This document shows, in pieces, positions 8,185 through 17,520 of a DNA stretch of 37,841 bases. This stretch comes from Neisseria wadsworthii 9715 (lineage in GTDB: Bacteria; Pseudomonadota; Gammaproteobacteria; Burkholderiales; Neisseriaceae), in NCBI RefSeq assembly GCF_000227765.1, contig NZ_JH165159.1:1033746-1071586 (forward strand), written 5' to 3'. Numbering within the stretch: the first letter of the stretch is position 1; each line of letters starts with the position of its first letter. The notes below the pieces were generated by a model. That model was not told where the DNA came from. It saw nothing but the letters and a program-made list of their open reading frames with translations, and did no database searches. The translations under genes and the position numbers were made by a program.

Positions 8185-8466
8185 TTAATCTTCCGTATTT
8201 TCACGCCACAAAACCAGCAGTTTGCCGATATGCTGAACAAGTTGGGCATCTACTGCCCCGCATAAAGCTTCGCAAATGGCGATGCGTTCCTGACGGTCGT
8301 CGCCCAAAACGCGTACTTTGATTAATTCGTGTGCTTTCAATGCAGCATCGGTTTCTTTGATAACCGATTCGGTTAAGCCGTGTTGGCCGATCATCACAAC
8401 GGGGTTTAATGAGTGGGCGCGGGCTTTGAGCTCCGCAATTTCGCGGGGAGTGAGTTTTTCTGACAT
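8185..8466 (-). CDS. yhbY: YhbY family RNA-binding protein
   Basis: A 93-residue protein consisting of one CRS1/YhbY (CRM) domain, a small RNA-binding fold that associates with pre-50S ribosomal particles in E. coli. The family signature LTPREIAELKARAHSLNPVV opens the domain, followed by the MIGQHGLTESVIKE segment with the GQxG loop and KVRVLGDDRQERIAI. Length is typical. It is divergent from rlmE, another 50S maturation gene, an arrangement shared by many proteobacteria. No strong ribosome site is seen. Confidence 0.92.
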   Translation of the reverse strand: MSEKLTPREIAELKARAHSLNPVVMIGQHGLTESVIKETDAALKAHELIKVRVLGDDRQERIAICEALCGAVDAQLVQHIGKLLVLWRENTED

Positions 8467-8569
8467 GGAACCAAATGAAATATATACAGATAAATTTGCT
8501 ATTCTACGCCAGTTCCGCTAAAAAATCACATATAATACGTGGTTGGTTTTCCGCAAAGAAAGTAATCGG

Positions 8570-9190
8570 ATGGCAGTGCGCTCCAAATCCTCCAAAGCCT
8601 GGTTGAACGAGCATGTAAACGATCATTATGTGCATAAAGCGCAGAAAGACGGTTACCGCGCGCGCGCGGCTTACAAGCTTTTGGAAATCAATGAAAAAGA
8701 CAAGCTGATTAAACAGGGCACGGTTTTGGCCGATTTGGGCAGCGCTCCGGGAAGCTGGTCGCAAGTGGCTGCCAAGCTGGCGGGTTCGGACGGTGCGGTT
8801 TTTGCGCTGGACATATTGCCGATGGAGCCCGTGGAAGGCGTGTCTTTCATTCAGGGCGACTTCCGTGAGGAGGGTGTGCTGCAAGAGTTTGAATCCTTGC
8901 TGGGCGGGCGGCCTTTAGACCTTGTAATTTGCGATATGGCACCCAATATGAGCGGCAATTCGGTAACGGATCAGGCACGCAGCTATTATCTTTGCGAACT
9001 GGCTTTGGATTTTGCCCGAAACCACTTGAAAACAGGAGGTTGTTTCTTGGTAAAGGTGTTTCAGGGTGCGGGCTACCAAGAGTTTACGGCACAAATGAGA
9101 GAGGTGTTTCAAAGTGTGCAGGTACGCAAGCCCGATGCTTCACGCAATCGCTCCAGTGAGATTTATCTATTAGGGAAAAATAAACGCTGA
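8570..9190 (+). CDS. rlmE: 23S rRNA (uridine-2'-O-)-methyltransferase RlmE
   Basis: Methylates the 2'-O of U2552 in the A-loop of 23S rRNA, a late step in 50S assembly (also called FtsJ or RrmJ). The 206-residue product carries the K-D-K-E catalytic set at Lys36, Asp122 ([11 protein letters not shown]), Lys162 (FLVKVFQG) and Glu197 (SSEIYLL), and a SAM loop [14 protein letters not shown] start at the ATG at 8570 ([11 protein letters not shown]) because this matches the family N-terminus; an upstream GTG in frame at 8543 would add nine residues without support. A TATAAT at 8531-8536 may be its -10. ftsH follows 65 nt after the stop, the same order as in E. coli and many other bacteria. Confidence 0.96.
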   Translation: MAVRSKSSKAWLNEHVNDHYVHKAQKDGYRARAAYKLLEINEKDKLIKQGTVLADLGSAPGSWSQVAAKLAGSDGAVFALDILPMEPVEGVSFIQGDFREEGVLQEFESLLGGRPLDLVICDMAPNMSGNSVTDQARSYYLCELALDFARNHLKTGGCFLVKVFQGAGYQEFTAQMREVFQSVQVRKPDASRNRSSEIYLLGKNKR

Positions 9191-9255
9191 CAATAGAGTG
9201 TGTCTGAATTACAATCCATTTTTATTTAATTTTTTATGTATGGGAGCCTGTTTCC

Positions 9256-11229
9256 GTGGGAAGCACCATGAAAAGCCTGTTGGTCTGGATAGCATTGGCA
9301 GTCGGTTTGATGATTGCCTTTAATGCTGTTGTGGGCAAGCAGGAAGAAAAAAAAGAAATTACATATTCGCAGTTTATCGAGCAGGTAAATAAGGGTGAGA
9401 TAGCCAGCGTTAATTTTGAAGGCTCGGTTTTCTCAGGTTATTTGATTAAGGGCGAGCGCAACGATAAAACCACGTTCTTAACCAACGCCCCTTTGGATGA
9501 CAACTTGGTAAAAACGCTACTGGACAAAAAAGTGGCGTTGAAAGTAACGCCCGAAGAAAAGCCGAGTATTTTTACCAGCCTGTTATTGAACATGTTGCCG
9601 ATTCTGCTGCTGATCGGCGTATGGATTTATTTCATGCGCATGCAGACAGGTGGTGGCGGTAAGGGTGGTGCATTCTCTTTTGGTAAAAGCCGTGCCAAGC
9701 TTCTGGATAAAGATGCCAATAAAGTTACTTTTGCTGATGTTGCCGGTTGCGATGAAGCCAAAGAAGAAGTTCAGGAAATCGTAGATTACCTGAAAGCGCC
9801 TAACCGCTACCAAAGCTTGGGCGGTCGTGTGCCGCGCGGTATTTTGCTAGCGGGCAGTCCGGGTACCGGTAAAACTTTGCTAGCAAAAGCCATTGCAGGC
9901 GAAGCAGGCGTGCCTTTCTTCAGTATTTCAGGTTCCGACTTTGTGGAAATGTTTGTTGGTGTAGGTGCCAGCCGTGTTCGCGATATGTTTGAACAAGCCA
10001 AGAAAAACGCGCCGTGTATTATCTTTATTGACGAGATTGATGCGGTCGGCCGCCAACGTGGTGCCGGCTTGGGTGGCGGTAACGATGAGCGTGAGCAAAC
10101 CTTGAACCAGTTGCTGGTGGAAATGGATGGCTTTGAAAGCAATCAAACCGTGATAGTGATTGCTGCCACTAACCGCCCCGATGTCCTTGATCCTGCCCTG
10201 CAACGCCCCGGTCGTTTCGATCGTCAGGTTGTAGTGCCTCTGCCCGATATTCGTGGTCGCGAGCAGATTTTGAAAGTGCATGCCAAAAAAGTGCCGTTGG
10301 ATGCTTCAGTAGATTTAGTATCATTGGCGCGCGGTACGCCGGGTTTTTCCGGTGCGGATCTGGCCAACTTGGTGAATGAAGCTGCGCTGTTTGCCGGTCG
10401 TCGTAATAAAACCAAAGTGGATCAAAGCGACTTTGAAGATGCTAAAGACAAAATCTATATGGGTCCCGAGCGCCGTAGCATGGTGATGCATGAAGATGAA
10501 AAACGTGCAACCGCATACCATGAATCCGGACATGCGATTGTGGCGGAAAGCCTACCGTTTACCGATCCTGTGCATAAAGTGACCATCATGCCCCGAGGCC
10601 GTGCATTAGGTTTGACTTGGCAGCTACCGGAACGTGACCGTATCAGCATGTATAAAGATCAAATGCTGAGCCAGATTTCGATTCTGTACGGTGGTCGTAT
10701 TGCCGAAGACATTTTTGTCGGCCGCATTTCTACCGGTGCTTCCAATGACTTTGAACGTGCAACACAAATTGCCCGTGAGATGGTTACCCGTTTTGGCATG
10801 AGTGAAAAAATGGGCGCGATGGTTTATGCGGAAAATGAAGGCGAAGTATTCTTAGGACGAAGCATTACCCGTTCGCAACATATTTCTGAGAAAACCCAAC
10901 AAGAAGTGGATGCCGAGGTGCGCCGCATTTTGGATGAGCAGTATGCAGTGGCTTACAAAATTCTGGATGAAAACCGGGATAAGATGGAAACCATGTGTAA
11001 AGCTTTGATGGAATGGGAAACCATCGACCGCGATCAGGTTGTGGAAATCATGGAAGGCAAACAACCCAGCCCGCCAAAAGATTACAGCCACAATATCCGC
11101 AAAGATGAAGAGCAAAAGCCTACCCAAGAGCATGCCGAACAATCTGAATCTGATAAAAAAGAAGAAAGCAATGTTGCTTATTCTGACGTCATCAAAACCG
11201 AAGAGCAGCGCAATAACGATAAAGCTTAA
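9256..11229 (+). CDS. ftsH: ATP-dependent zinc metalloprotease FtsH
   Basis: Membrane-anchored AAA+ protease that degrades misfolded membrane proteins and regulators. In 657 residues there are a first membrane helix (about 7-26), a periplasmic part, a second helix (about 108-127), a Walker A loop GSPGTGKT (200-207), Walker B IIFIDE (255-260), the second region of homology (305-323, with the arginine fingers) and the zinc motif HESGH (422-426). The usual forms are GPPGTGKT and HEAGH, so Pro201 is Ser and the motif alanine is Ser here; both keep the catalytic residues. The hydrophilic tail is acidic. The start is GTG 9256 (GGGAG at 9241-9245) or ATG 9268 (GGAAG at 9258-9262). The first is listed; the choice is uncertain. 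Confidence 0.96.
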   Translation: MGSTMKSLLVWIALAVGLMIAFNAVVGKQEEKKEITYSQFIEQVNKGEIASVNFEGSVFSGYLIKGERNDKTTFLTNAPLDDNLVKTLLDKKVALKVTPEEKPSIFTSLLLNMLPILLLIGVWIYFMRMQTGGGGKGGAFSFGKSRAKLLDKDANKVTFADVAGCDEAKEEVQEIVDYLKAPNRYQSLGGRVPRGILLAGSPGTGKTLLAKAIAGEAGVPFFSISGSDFVEMFVGVGASRVRDMFEQAKKNAPCIIFIDEIDAVGRQRGAGLGGGNDEREQTLNQLLVEMDGFESNQTVIVIAATNRPDVLDPALQRPGRFDRQVVVPLPDIRGREQILKVHAKKVPLDASVDLVSLARGTPGFSGADLANLVNEAALFAGRRNKTKVDQSDFEDAKDKIYMGPERRSMVMHEDEKRATAYHESGHAIVAESLPFTDPVHKVTIMPRGRALGLTWQLPERDRISMYKDQMLSQISILYGGRIAEDIFVGRISTGASNDFERATQIAREMVTRFGMSEKMGAMVYAENEGEVFLGRSITRSQHISEKTQQEVDAEVRRILDEQYAVAYKILDENRDKMETMCKALMEWETIDRDQVVEIMEGKQPSPPKDYSHNIRKDEEQKPTQEHAEQSESDKKEESNVAYSDVIKTEEQRNNDKA

Positions 11230-11240
11230 GGTGGATTGTT

Positions 11241-11287
11241 ATAAAACATATGCCTGTCTGAATATTTCAGACAGGCATATGTTTTAT
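11241..11287 (+). terminator. Perfect 22-bp uptake-sequence palindrome (ftsH terminator)
   Basis: Arms 11241-11262 and 11266-11287 are perfectly complementary around the 3-nt centre TAT. The wadDUS copies are at 11251-11262 and 11266-11277. Complementarity extends ten bases beyond the 12-mer. It lies 11 nt after the ftsH stop. Confidence 0.85.
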
Positions 11288-11356
11288 CTGTTTTAATTAT
11301 TACGCGGCAGTATATCGGATATAATTCTATCTTTTTTCAAAATCGGTTTAACAACC

Positions 11357-12232
11357 ATGAAACATTATATCTGGCAAGCAGGTCGGTTTCAGATAGACTT
11401 GTCCAAAACGAAAGTAATGGGCATCATTAACCTGACTCCCGACTCTTTTTCCGACGGTGGAAATTATTCAAAAAGCGTGGATGAAGCGCTGAAGCATGCT
11501 GAAAAACTTTTAACGGAAGGTGCACATATTTTAGATATCGGTGGCGAATCAACTCGCCCGGGTTCGGCTTATATTTCTCCTGAAGAGGAATGGTTGCGGG
11601 TGGCACCCGTTTTGGAAAAATTAGCTGCTTGGAATGTGCCGATCAGCTTGGATACACGCCATGCTGAAATTATGCAAAAAGCATTATCAGCGGGCTATGC
11701 GGATATAATTAATGACGTGCAAGCCCTTGAAGATGAGGGTGCGGTGGCTACATTGGTACAATATTCTCAAATAGGTATTTGCTTGATGCATATGCAGGGC
11801 ATGCCGGAAAACATGCAGGATAATCCGCACTATCAGGATGTGGTCGGCGAAGTGGCAGATTATTTGAAAGCACGGGTTGCTGTTTGCGTTGAAGCCGGTA
11901 TTGATGAGAGAAGAATTGTACTTGATCCCGGTTTTGGATTTGGTAAAACACTGAACCATAATCTATTATTGATGCAGCATTTGGATGGGTTGGCGGAAGC
12001 AACAGCGTTGCCATTGTTAATCGGTGTGTCTCGCAAACGTATGATAGCCGATTTAACAGGCGAGCAGGAGCCGAAAGAGCGCGTGTACGGTAGCGTGGCG
12101 GCTGCATTGGCAGCGGTGGCGAGGGGGGCGCAGATTGTTCGGGTTCACGATGTTAAAGCAACAGTAGATGCCTTGAACGTGTGGCGTGAGCTGGGTGTTT
12201 TTCAGGCGGATAAGGCGGGCAACCGTTTGTAA
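11357..12232 (+). CDS. folP: Dihydropteroate synthase
   Basis: Condenses p-aminobenzoate with the pterin pyrophosphate in folate synthesis; it is the sulfonamide target. The 291-residue TIM-barrel enzyme shows both family signatures: [15 protein letters not shown] (residues 21-35) and [13 protein letters not shown], then [23 protein letters not shown] and IGVSRKRM. Residue 31 is Phe, the unaltered form at the site where Phe31Leu accompanies sulfonamide resistance in N. meningitidis. I do not infer drug susceptibility from this. glmM follows after a degenerate hairpin, the folP-glmM order common in proteobacteria. Confidence 0.96.
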   Translation: MKHYIWQAGRFQIDLSKTKVMGIINLTPDSFSDGGNYSKSVDEALKHAEKLLTEGAHILDIGGESTRPGSAYISPEEEWLRVAPVLEKLAAWNVPISLDTRHAEIMQKALSAGYADIINDVQALEDEGAVATLVQYSQIGICLMHMQGMPENMQDNPHYQDVVGEVADYLKARVAVCVEAGIDERRIVLDPGFGFGKTLNHNLLLMQHLDGLAEATALPLLIGVSRKRMIADLTGEQEPKERVYGSVAAALAAVARGAQIVRVHDVKATVDALNVWRELGVFQADKAGNRL

Positions 12233-12248
12233 GCAATATCTGCCTGTA

Positions 12249-12276
12249 AGCCTGTCTAAAAAGATTCAGACAGGCA
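12249..12276 (+). terminator. Decayed uptake-sequence hairpin (folP)
   Basis: An intact wadDUS complement at 12265-12276 pairs with a degenerate copy AGCCTGTCTAAA (12249-12260, two mismatches). A weaker stem remains, with no good T run, so it may let transcription continue into glmM. Confidence 0.5.
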
Positions 12277-12368
12277 TGTGTAAGATAATCATACCCCTAA
12301 ATTTAAAAGCAGCCGGAAGGCTGTAACAAAATAAACTTAATTATATTAAATCTGGAGTGTCTTTTAAG

Positions 12369-13718
12369 ATGGCTAAAAAATATTTCGGCACCGATGGTGT
12401 GCGCGGTGAAGTAGGTCAGTTTCCAATTACACCTGAATTCGTTTTGAAGCTCGGCTATGCTGCCGGTCAAGTTTTGGTGCATCACGACAGTGAACACAAA
12501 CCTACTGTGATCATCGGTAAAGATACCCGTATTTCCGGCTATATGCTGGAAGCTGCTTTGGTAGCGGGCTTTACCGCAGCCGGTGTAAACGTGATTCAGA
12601 CAGGCCCTCTTCCCACGCCCGGAATTGCTTATTTAACCCGCGCATTGCGCCTGTCGGCCGGTGTGATGATTTCCGCATCGCATAACGTGTATTCTGACAA
12701 CGGCATCAAATTTTTTGCGGAAGGTGGTGTAAAGCTGAGTGATGAGGTTGAGCTGGAAATTGAAGCCAAGCTTGATCAAGAAATGGTGACTATGCCTTCC
12801 GACCGTTTAGGCCGTGCCCGCCGCATTAATGGTGCGGATGACCGATATATCGAATTTTGTAAATCCACTTTCCCAAACCATTTGGACTTACGCGGCCTGA
12901 AGTTGGTGGTTGATACTGCAAATGGTGCGGGCTACCATGTTGCGCCGAAAGTGTTTCATGAGTTGGGCGCAAAAGTGGTGACTATTGGTGATGAACCGAA
13001 CGGCTACAACATTAATGAAAAATGTGGTGCCACCCACACTAAAGCTTTACAAGCGGCCGTGTTGCAGAACGATGCGGATTACGGCATTGCGTTGGACGGC
13101 GACGGCGACCGCCTGATGATGGTCGATAAGAACGGTAAAGTTTATGATGGCGACAGCTTGATTTATGTGATTGCCAAAGCATGCGCGAAAGAGGGCGTGC
13201 AAATCGGCGGAGTAGTCGGCACAGTGATGACTAACATGGCGATGGAATTGGCTTTGAAAGAAAAAGGCGTTGCTTTTGCCCGCGCCAAAGTAGGCGACCG
13301 CTATGTTTTAGAGCAATTACACCAGCGCGGTTGGTTGATTGGCGGAGAGGCTTCGGGTCATATTCTTTGCATGGATAAACACAATACCGGCGACGGTATC
13401 ATTTCAGCTTTGCAAGTATTGGCGGCTATCCAAACCCTGAATCAGGACTTGGCAACTGCTTTAGACTGGCGTCCGTATCCGCAAACCATGATTAATGTGC
13501 GCATTGAAAAAGGGCAGGATTGGCAAAGCGCGTCTGCCGCTGCACTGGCTGAGGTGGAAAAAGAGCTGGAAGGCAAAGGCCGCGTAGTATTGCGCGCTTC
13601 AGGCACCGAGCCGGTGGTGCGTGTGATGGTGGAAGCCAAGCAATCTGATTGGGCGCAATCCGGAGCCGAACGCATCGCTGCGGCTATTCAAAATCCGCCT
13701 GTAAAAGCAAGAAAATAA
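12369..13718 (+). CDS. glmM: Phosphoglucosamine mutase
   Basis: Interconverts glucosamine-6-phosphate and glucosamine-1-phosphate for UDP-GlcNAc, feeding peptidoglycan and lipooligosaccharide. The 449-residue protein begins [13 protein letters not shown] and has ISASHN with the phosphorylated serine at residue 104, the metal loop DGDGD (Asp243, 245, 247) and the C-terminal phosphate site [15 protein letters not shown] 12369 is chosen over the in-frame GTG at 12357 because GGAG (12354-12357) overlaps that GTG and the family starts at MAKKYFG. A small hairpin (CAGCC GGAA GGCTG, 12310-12323) lies in the leader. A near-uptake sequence (TTCAGACAGGCC, 12595-12606) is inside the gene. Confidence 0.96.
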   Translation: MAKKYFGTDGVRGEVGQFPITPEFVLKLGYAAGQVLVHHDSEHKPTVIIGKDTRISGYMLEAALVAGFTAAGVNVIQTGPLPTPGIAYLTRALRLSAGVMISASHNVYSDNGIKFFAEGGVKLSDEVELEIEAKLDQEMVTMPSDRLGRARRINGADDRYIEFCKSTFPNHLDLRGLKLVVDTANGAGYHVAPKVFHELGAKVVTIGDEPNGYNINEKCGATHTKALQAAVLQNDADYGIALDGDGDRLMMVDKNGKVYDGDSLIYVIAKACAKEGVQIGGVVGTVMTNMAMELALKEKGVAFARAKVGDRYVLEQLHQRGWLIGGEASGHILCMDKHNTGDGIISALQVLAAIQTLNQDLATALDWRPYPQTMINVRIEKGQDWQSASAAALAEVEKELEGKGRVVLRASGTEPVVRVMVEAKQSDWAQSGAERIAAAIQNPPVKARK

Positions 13719-13739
13719 TCGCAACACAAGCAGAAAAAC

Positions 13740-13773
13740 AAGCCCCCGTCTGTTAGAATGGCAGGCGGGGCTT
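13740..13773 (+). terminator. Hairpin after glmM
   Basis: AAGCCCCCGTCTG (13740-13752) and CAGGCGGGGCTT (13762-13773) form a GC-rich stem with one or two bulges. No T run follows, so it is a weak terminator or an RNA-stability hairpin. It contains no uptake sequence. Confidence 0.5.
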
Positions 13774-13833
13774 GAATGTTATTTCAAGTGCTTCGAAACT
13801 AACCATATACACACGAAAAAGGAAGCAGGGCTT

Positions 13834-14541
13834 ATGATTTCTCTCGCCCTCTTGGAGTCATTTTTTACACAATACGGTTACGCTGCCGTTTTTTTAGTAT
13901 TGGTTGCGTGTGGCTTCGGCGTGCCGATTCCGGAAGATATTACCCTAGTAACAGGGGGCATTATCGCCGGTTTGGGATACGCGGATGTGCACGTTATGTT
14001 TTTGGTCGGTATGCTTGGTGTACTGGTTGGTGACGGTATGATGTTTATGGCCGGAAAAACTTACGGCGATAAAATATTAAGATTCAAACCCGTGGCGCGT
14101 GTGATGACGCCCAAGCGTTATGCGCAAGTGCAGGAAAAGTTTGATAAGTATGGCAACTGGGTATTATTTGTAGCACGTTTTTTACCGGGCTTGCGTACGC
14201 CGATTTTCATTACAGCCGGTATCAGCGGAAAAGTTTCGTTCACACGTTTCTTGTTAATGGATGGTTTCGCTGCTTTGATCTCCGTGCCGGTTTGGGTGTA
14301 TTTGGGTGATTATGGTGCATCCAACCGCGATTGGTTGATGAATAAGGTTCACCAGTTTCAATATGGTTTGTTTATTTTAATCGGCATCGGCGCGGTAGTG
14401 TTAGGCTATTTCTGGTGGAGAAAGCGCCAGCGCATACGTTTTTACCATCGGAAACTGCGCGAGCTACGCCAACAACGACAGGCATTAAGGGCGGCGAAAA
14501 AAGCGGAAAGAGCGCAAAAGCAAACCCAAAAAGAAGTATAA
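13834..14541 (+). CDS. DedA family membrane protein
   Basis: A 235-residue inner-membrane protein of the DedA (VTT/SNARE-associated domain) family. Family members help recycle undecaprenyl phosphate or other lipids and affect membrane potential and peptide resistance. Visible landmarks are CGFGVPIPEDITLVTGG with the conserved acidic residue, a helix pair VMFLVGMLGVLVGDGMMFMAG, and FVARFLPGLRTPIFITAGISG with the conserved arginine and helix-breaking glycines. The last ~35 residues are a Lys/Arg/Gln-rich cytoplasmic tail. GGAAGCAGGG precedes the ATG. Several paralogues are usual per genome, so the exact orthologue is not assigned. Confidence 0.9.
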   Translation: MISLALLESFFTQYGYAAVFLVLVACGFGVPIPEDITLVTGGIIAGLGYADVHVMFLVGMLGVLVGDGMMFMAGKTYGDKILRFKPVARVMTPKRYAQVQEKFDKYGNWVLFVARFLPGLRTPIFITAGISGKVSFTRFLLMDGFAALISVPVWVYLGDYGASNRDWLMNKVHQFQYGLFILIGIGAVVLGYFWWRKRQRIRFYHRKLRELRQQRQALRAAKKAERAQKQTQKEV

Positions 14542-14560
14542 ACCCGCATAAGGTTTTCAG

Positions 14561-14601
14561 ATGCCTGTCTGAAAGCCTTATTTCTATTTTCAGACAGGCA
14601 T
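14561..14601 (+). terminator. Uptake-sequence hairpin terminator (dedA gene)
   Basis: wadDUS at 14562-14573 and complement at 14589-14600 with a 15-nt loop. It lies 20 nt after the stop. Confidence 0.75.
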
Positions 14602-14730
14602 GGGCATGGTTTGCGTATGGTTTAATTACGCTGCCATTACAAAAAGCGGCTTCCCGCCGTATTATTTTTTAGCGGTTGAACGCTAATACAACATTATTCG
14701 ATTCGAGAAATTTCAAAGGCATTTTACACT

Positions 14731-15696
14731 ATGACCGAAAAAATCTATGGCGATGGCGCATTCCGCCGCGAAGGACTGATAGGCTCAACTATTGAAAACA
14801 CTTATGCCGGCGCATTATCGTTTATGCGCCGCAACTATACGCGAAATCTGGAAGGCGTTGATGTGGTTGTATCGGGTGTGCCTTTGGATTTGGCCACTAC
14901 TTTCCGTCCGGGTGCGCGTTTGGGGCCGGCGGCAATTCGTGCGGCCAGCGTGCAATTGGCAGAGCTGAATCTTTTCCCGTGGGGATTTGACCCGTTTGAT
15001 GATTTGGCGGTGATTGATTACGGCGATTGCTGGTTTGATGCGCATCAGCCTTGGACAATTCGGGAAACCATTGTTCAGCATGCGCGCGATATTATACAAA
15101 ATTCCAAGGCAAAAATGCTTACGTTTGGCGGGGATCATTACATTACTTACCCTCTGCTGCAAGCTCATGCAGAAAAATACGGCAAGCCTTTGAGCTTGTT
15201 GCATTTTGATGCGCATTGCGATACCTGGCCCGATGATGCAGAAGAGTCGTTAAATCACGGCACCATGTTTTACAAAGCCGTTAAAAACGGGTTGATTGAT
15301 CCGAAAACTTCGGCGCAAGTCGGTATCCGAACTTGGAACAGTGATTTTATGGGCATGAATATGCTGTTTGCGCCGTGGGTAAATGAAAACGGTGTAGATG
15401 CTACCGTGCAGCGGATTTATGAAATCATCGGCAATAATCCTGTTTACATTACCTTCGACATCGATTGCCTTGATCCGGCCTTTGCTCCGGGTACCGGAAC
15501 GCCGGTGCCGGGCGGGTTGAATTCGCATACGGCTTTGGGCATCGTCCGCAAGCTCGGTGATTTGAATATTGTGGGTATGGATGTGGTGGAAGTGGCGCCG
15601 TCTTATGACAGTGCTGAAATTACTGCGATTGCCGCCGCGCATGTGGCCGCCGATATGCTTTGTCTGATGCGTAATAAAAAAGTTGCGGGCAAATGA
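14731..15696 (+). CDS. speB: Agmatinase (ureohydrolase family)
   Basis: Hydrolyses agmatine to putrescine and urea with a two-manganese centre. In 321 residues the metal ligands of the ureohydrolase family are all present: His136 (GGDHYITYP), Asp160, His162 and Asp164 (FDAHCDT), and Asp243 and Asp245 (TFDIDCLDPAFAPGTGTP). Glu287 lies in the VEVAP motif. The GTGTPVPGG loop is typical of agmatinases, but arginase-like or guanidinobutyrase substrates cannot be excluded. The ATG has only a weak AAAGG upstream. ansA follows after 36 nt with one uptake sequence between, so the two nitrogen-releasing enzymes may be cotranscribed. Confidence 0.88.
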   Translation: MTEKIYGDGAFRREGLIGSTIENTYAGALSFMRRNYTRNLEGVDVVVSGVPLDLATTFRPGARLGPAAIRAASVQLAELNLFPWGFDPFDDLAVIDYGDCWFDAHQPWTIRETIVQHARDIIQNSKAKMLTFGGDHYITYPLLQAHAEKYGKPLSLLHFDAHCDTWPDDAEESLNHGTMFYKAVKNGLIDPKTSAQVGIRTWNSDFMGMNMLFAPWVNENGVDATVQRIYEIIGNNPVYITFDIDCLDPAFAPGTGTPVPGGLNSHTALGIVRKLGDLNIVGMDVVEVAPSYDSAEITAIAAAHVAADMLCLMRNKKVAGK

Positions 15697-15699
15697 TAA

Positions 15700-15711
15700 T
15701 GCCTGTCTGAA
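15700..15711 (+). repeat. DNA uptake sequence (single, wadDUS)
   Basis: Exact 12-mer in the 36-nt gap between speB and ansA, without an inverted partner, so it should not terminate transcription. Confidence 0.85.
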
Positions 15712-15732
15712 AAAAATTGTGGCAGTTGTTCA

Positions 15733-16716
15733 ATGAAAAAACATATCTTTGTTCTTTATACCGGCGGCACCATAGGTATGAGTGCGGGCAGTAAAGGCTT
15801 GGTTCCCGACACCGCTTTGGTTGGCAAAGCGCTTGCTCCGTTTGCTGCACGCTGCGATTTTGACTGGCATGTTTGCAATCCGCTGATTGATTCTTCTGCC
15901 GTTACGCTGCTCAACTGGCGAAACTGGCTGGCTATTCTGAAAGACAAAATTCCTCAATACGATGGGGTTTTGGTGCTACATGGCACGGATACGCTGGCTT
16001 ATACAGCCAATATATTTGCATTGTCGTTAAAAGGCTTGAATAAGCCCGTTGTGCTCACCGGTGCACAATGGCCTTTCAATAGTGAAAACAGTGATGCGCC
16101 GCTGAATTTGGCCACGGCGGTGGCAGCTCTGGAACGGCCGGATCTGAAAGATGTGATGCTGGCATTTAATGGCAAGCTGTTTCCTGCGGTAGGCAGCAGC
16201 AAACTCAGCACAGAATCCGCTGCGGCATTCGATAATGCGCATTTTGGTGCATCGGGTATGTGGAGTGAAGAAGGCGGTTGGGAGAAAGTATGCCTGTCTG
16301 AAAAAACAGTAGAACCGTTTGCCGTGCAAGAAATTAATCCGGAAGCCAATATTGAATGCTATACATTGATTCCGGGGATAATGGCCGACACTATTGCACG
16401 CAATATTGTTCATGATACTGCTGATGCGGTGATACTGCAAACTTACGGGCATGGAAATGCGCCGGATACCCCGTCATTGATTGAAGCAGTGCGCACTTTT
16501 ACGGAACAGGGTAAATTGCTTCTAAATATCAGCCAAGTACCGCAAGGTTGTGTAGCCGCGGTATATGCCCAAGGTAGTGCATTGTGTGAGGCCGGGGCCG
16601 TGAGTGGTGGAAAATGTAATCTGGAAACAGCAGTTGCGTTGTTAACATTAGCTGTGAGTAGGCAGGCTGATGTTACATGGCTGAAATCACAATTGCATTG
16701 TTTGCATTTAATTTGA
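15733..16716 (+). CDS. ansA: Type I (cytosolic) L-asparaginase
   Basis: Hydrolyses asparagine to aspartate and ammonia. The 327-residue protein has the N-terminal nucleophile motif YTGGTIGM (Thr13 being the likely nucleophile) and the second active-site motif LHGTDTLAYTA (about residues 82-92). GYGHGNAP-type substrate residues appear as TYGHGNAP. There is no signal peptide, which favours the cytosolic, low-affinity AnsA class over secreted AnsB. An exact uptake sequence lies inside the gene (16291-16302), read in frame as CLSE. An uptake-sequence palindrome ends the unit and separates it from a convergent lipoprotein gene. Confidence 0.92.
   Translation: MKKHIFVLYTGGTIGMSAGSKGLVPDTALVGKALAPFAARCDFDWHVCNPLIDSSAVTLLNWRNWLAILKDKIPQYDGVLVLHGTDTLAYTANIFALSLKGLNKPVVLTGAQWPFNSENSDAPLNLATAVAALERPDLKDVMLAFNGKLFPAVGSSKLSTESAAAFDNAHFGASGMWSEEGGWEKVCLSEKTVEPFAVQEINPEANIECYTLIPGIMADTIARNIVHDTADAVILQTYGHGNAPDTPSLIEAVRTFTEQGKLLLNISQVPQGCVAAVYAQGSALCEAGAVSGGKCNLETAVALLTLAVSRQADVTWLKSQLHCLHLI
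16291..16302 (+). repeat. Intragenic DNA uptake sequence in ansA
   Basis: Exact TGCCTGTCTGAA inside ansA, translated as Cys-Leu-Ser-Glu. It is the only exact copy I found inside a coding region of this window. Confidence 0.85.
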
Positions 16717-16723
16717 GATAAAG

Positions 16724-16753
16724 AATGCCTGTCTGAATATTCAGACAGGCATT
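16724..16753. terminator. Perfect uptake-sequence palindrome between ansA and a lipoprotein gene
   Basis: A 30-nt perfect palindrome with wadDUS at 16726-16737 and complement at 16740-16751, only two bases apart. It lies between two convergent genes. The hairpin loop would be very small, and a cruciform is possible. Confidence 0.75.
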
Positions 16754-16761
16754 GATCATGG

Positions 16762-17238
16762 TTAATATTTTGCACCGGTTAGTCTGCCGTTTTGATAAGT
16801 TTGCTGACGCATGATATTGCCGTTATAAGCATAAACGGTCAGCGTGCCATCGAGCGGATGGGCATTGAAGTCCATTAATTGCTTGCGTGTTAATACCATT
16901 GGGTCGGTGCGTTTTCTGCCGTTGTCTTCATAAAAATCTTGCACAATATATTCATTGTTGCTGCGTTTGCTGATGAGTTGGCGGTAGAATCCACCTTTCA
17001 CGGCCGCATCGCTGGTGTTGCCCTGTGCATCGAAGTGGGTAACGATTTGCTCCTCAATAACATTGATGCCTGAATCAGATTTCTTACTGGAAATGTCCAC
17101 CGGTATGTTAACCGATGTTCCTAAGCCCACATGTGAGCCGATACGGCTGCCGATGCCGAGGTTGACAGACATGCCGGAAGGTCCGGAACTGCATGCGGCC
17201 AGTAGAGGGAATAGAAGAAATGGAATGTATGCTTTCAT
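16762..17238 (-). CDS. Conserved lipoprotein of unknown function
   Basis: A 158-residue precursor with a short signal peptide and lipobox LLAAC (Cys at residue 16), so the mature protein is lipid-anchored. After the cysteine comes a Gly/Ser-rich stretch (SSGPSGMSVNLGIGSRIGSH), then a folded-looking region with VIEEQIVTHFDAQGN and a C-terminal TLTVYAYNGNIMRQQTYQNGRLTG that resembles a single MORN/toxin-repeat-like turn. Serine after the +1 cysteine favours outer-membrane sorting. I do not recognise a named family. AAGAGA precedes the ATG. No neighbour indicates a role. Confidence 0.8.
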   Translation of the reverse strand: MKAYIPFLLFPLLAACSSGPSGMSVNLGIGSRIGSHVGLGTSVNIPVDISSKKSDSGINVIEEQIVTHFDAQGNTSDAAVKGGFYRQLISKRSNNEYIVQDFYEDNGRKRTDPMVLTRKQLMDFNAHPLDGTLTVYAYNGNIMRQQTYQNGRLTGAKY

Positions 17239-17465
17239 TATTTGTCTCTTTTAATCTGACGATTTAATTGAAAGTATATAGTTGAATTTTCAAAATTGGT
17301 AATTGAAATAGCGTAAGTATTCCTGTTTATTGCGAGGCAGGGGTTTTAACCGGCCATTGCTTGCTGTTATGAATGATAAGGCTGAGAAAACCCGCTTTTA
17401 TGTTGTGATGACATTCAGTTTTTTACATATAACAGGATTCTGTGTCAGGTGTGGCTTAATTATGT

Positions 17466-17505
17466 AAAAATCCGGCAAAACAGGCCAAAGCTGCTTCGCC
17501 GGATT
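17466..17505 (-). terminator. Intrinsic terminator (TonB-C protein gene)
   Basis: On the minus strand AATCCGGC and GCCGGATT form a stem around a 21-nt partly structured loop and run into TTTT. It lies about 15-20 nt after the stop at 17521. No uptake sequence is present. Confidence 0.75.
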
Positions 17506-17520
17506 GGATTGGCTAAAATC

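Noticed and set aside
12357-12368. GTG start for glmM
   Set aside because: It overlaps its own putative GGAG site and would add four residues before the conserved MAKKYFG start.
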